Shown one piece after another: positions 62,993-64,000 of a stretch of 64,000 nucleotides of DNA (position 1 is the stretch's first letter; each line of letters starts with the position of its first letter). Below the pieces are notes generated by a model. That model was not told the origin of the DNA and did no database searches. It worked only from the letters and a program-made list of their open reading frames with translations. The stretch is from Escarpia spicata (taxonomy: Eukaryota; Annelida; Polychaeta; Sabellida; Siboglinidae): NCBI GenBank assembly GCA_963995525.1, contig OZ023206.1:26648655-26712654 (forward strand), read 5' to 3'. A program made the translations under genes and the position numbers.

Positions 62993-64000
62993 AATTGCAT
63001 TGCATTGCATTTATACAACTGGCCACCGCACGAATAAACGTGGTAATTTAACAAATTGTCGCGCCATCTATTGAATATGGGCGACGCAATAACAGTGCTG
63101 CCACTCTGTGGGAGGTGGTACAATCAAGGAGGCTTCCATCGGGACGCGGGATTAACAAATTGATTCAAAATGAAATATGGCTAGTACAGATATGTCTCAC
63201 TTAATCATCGGGTGGGTTACGGACTACTGCGCGTCGAGCTTGTTGTCATCTGATGAGCCGATCGACAATGCTAATGGAGCAGGAACGAAGAGGATGATAT
63301 CTAGTAAGTAGGCGTTTTCAGTGTAGCCAACACTGTTGATGCTATTTTACCGCGAAATGCACATATTATCGCTCAAGAACGGAGGCGTTAACTTGCCTGG
63401 ATCTTCGGGTTTAAACGAACGGCTTAACAGCCTTTATGTACCATTTTTTTTATTTTGAGAGGTCGCTTGTCTTGTGATTTTGTACTTAGTTAAGTTTCAT
63501 CAACTGACAACTTGATTCGTTTCTGTCTTGAATGATCTTTTAATTGTTTTAACATGCCATGGTCTTGTAAACGATTGTGCCAATAATATAAACATGCCGT
63601 TCTCATACAAATCTGAAGAAACATTTGTGAAATATATCCATATCGTAATTGTAACTCCTTATCACTTATCTGTGTCATGTTATGCAAATAAATTGTCAGA
63701 AAAGATTCAAAGCGACGGATTTTGGTGTGGGTCAAAGAGTGACCCAGTAACTATACTCTTTCTTTATTATACTAATTGTGTCCCTTTCATGATTACGTGT
63801 GAAAGTGGATATTACAATGAGTGACTGCTCAAGGCCAAGGGGTATCCAACCTTTTAACAAGTTGTTAAATGAGTTGTGGCCTGTGTGGTGCCTGGGCCGT
63901 GGCTACGTTGTCATTAGGTAGGTGATTTTGTCCCATACCATGGAAATGGTGAATCCGGCCCAGTGATTTTGTCCACAGTCTTTGGTTACTCAGTAATTTA
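62993..64000. other. Unassigned sequence to the window end
   Basis: Short ORFs only (98 aa at 63528-63824 plus; no domain). No repeats recognised. Confidence 0.5.

Noticed and set aside
63251..63290. Third hammerhead candidate (ctgatgagccgatcg)
   Set aside because: No GAAA after a closing stem and no helix I partner.

Overview
The window looks like repeat-rich, gene-poor nuclear DNA of an animal, most likely a marine invertebrate and possibly a mollusc or related lophotrochozoan. That placement is an inference. It rests on the mix of L2/CR1-type and RTE-type non-LTR retrotransposons, Penelope-like elements with a GIY-YIG nuclease, tRNA-derived SINEs, hAT-type and MITE-like DNA elements, and many long (GT)n/(GA)n arrays. 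I found no intact host protein-coding gene, no rRNA gene and no functional tRNA gene. Nearly all long open frames are microsatellites, minisatellites or decayed transposon ORFs.

Layout. 0-5.7 kb: a 108-bp foldback, a small inverted-repeat element, a (GT)n array and a six-copy 103-bp minisatellite. 5.7-12.9 kb: one L2-like LINE on the minus strand, split by two later insertions. One is a 661-bp 5'-truncated Penelope-like element with a 13-bp target duplication. The other is a 2.66-kb segment bounded by identical 78-bp direct repeats. 13-17.2 kb: divergent relics of a 37-bp unit, then an array of about 70 copies with higher-order structure and no stop codon in any of six frames. 19.6-24.7 kb: a (GT)n array, a second Penelope fragment, a SINE, a MITE, a CpG-dense block and pogo-like ends. 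28.5-31.2 kb: an RTE-type LINE pseudogene cut off by a (GT)n/(GA)n array. 32.1-36.6 kb: a second L2-like LINE on the plus strand, fused at its 3' end to the tail of an RTE-type element, then a GA-rich minisatellite. 37.6 kb: an assembly gap of 200 N. 38-43 kb: SINEs, CA-type octamer arrays and a 1.1-kb tandem duplication. 43-51 kb: mostly unremarkable sequence with microsatellites. 51.3-52.5 kb: a complete non-autonomous hAT-like element with an 8-bp target duplication. 53-64 kb: SINE copies, a 17-bp perfect array and a MITE with an RTE-type LINE fragment nested inside it.

The parts do not form a pathway; the window records successive insertions. The most interesting items are (i) a hammerhead-ribozyme-like motif that starts at the stop codon of the Penelope nuclease ORF, (ii) an identical L2/RTE 3' junction at two loci about 30 kb apart, suggesting a chimeric LINE that amplified, (iii) the 78-bp duplication around a 2.66-kb insert, and (iv) the six-frame-open minisatellite with 219-bp and 147-bp higher-order periods. 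All calls were made by eye; copy numbers and boundaries are approximate unless a duplication fixes them.
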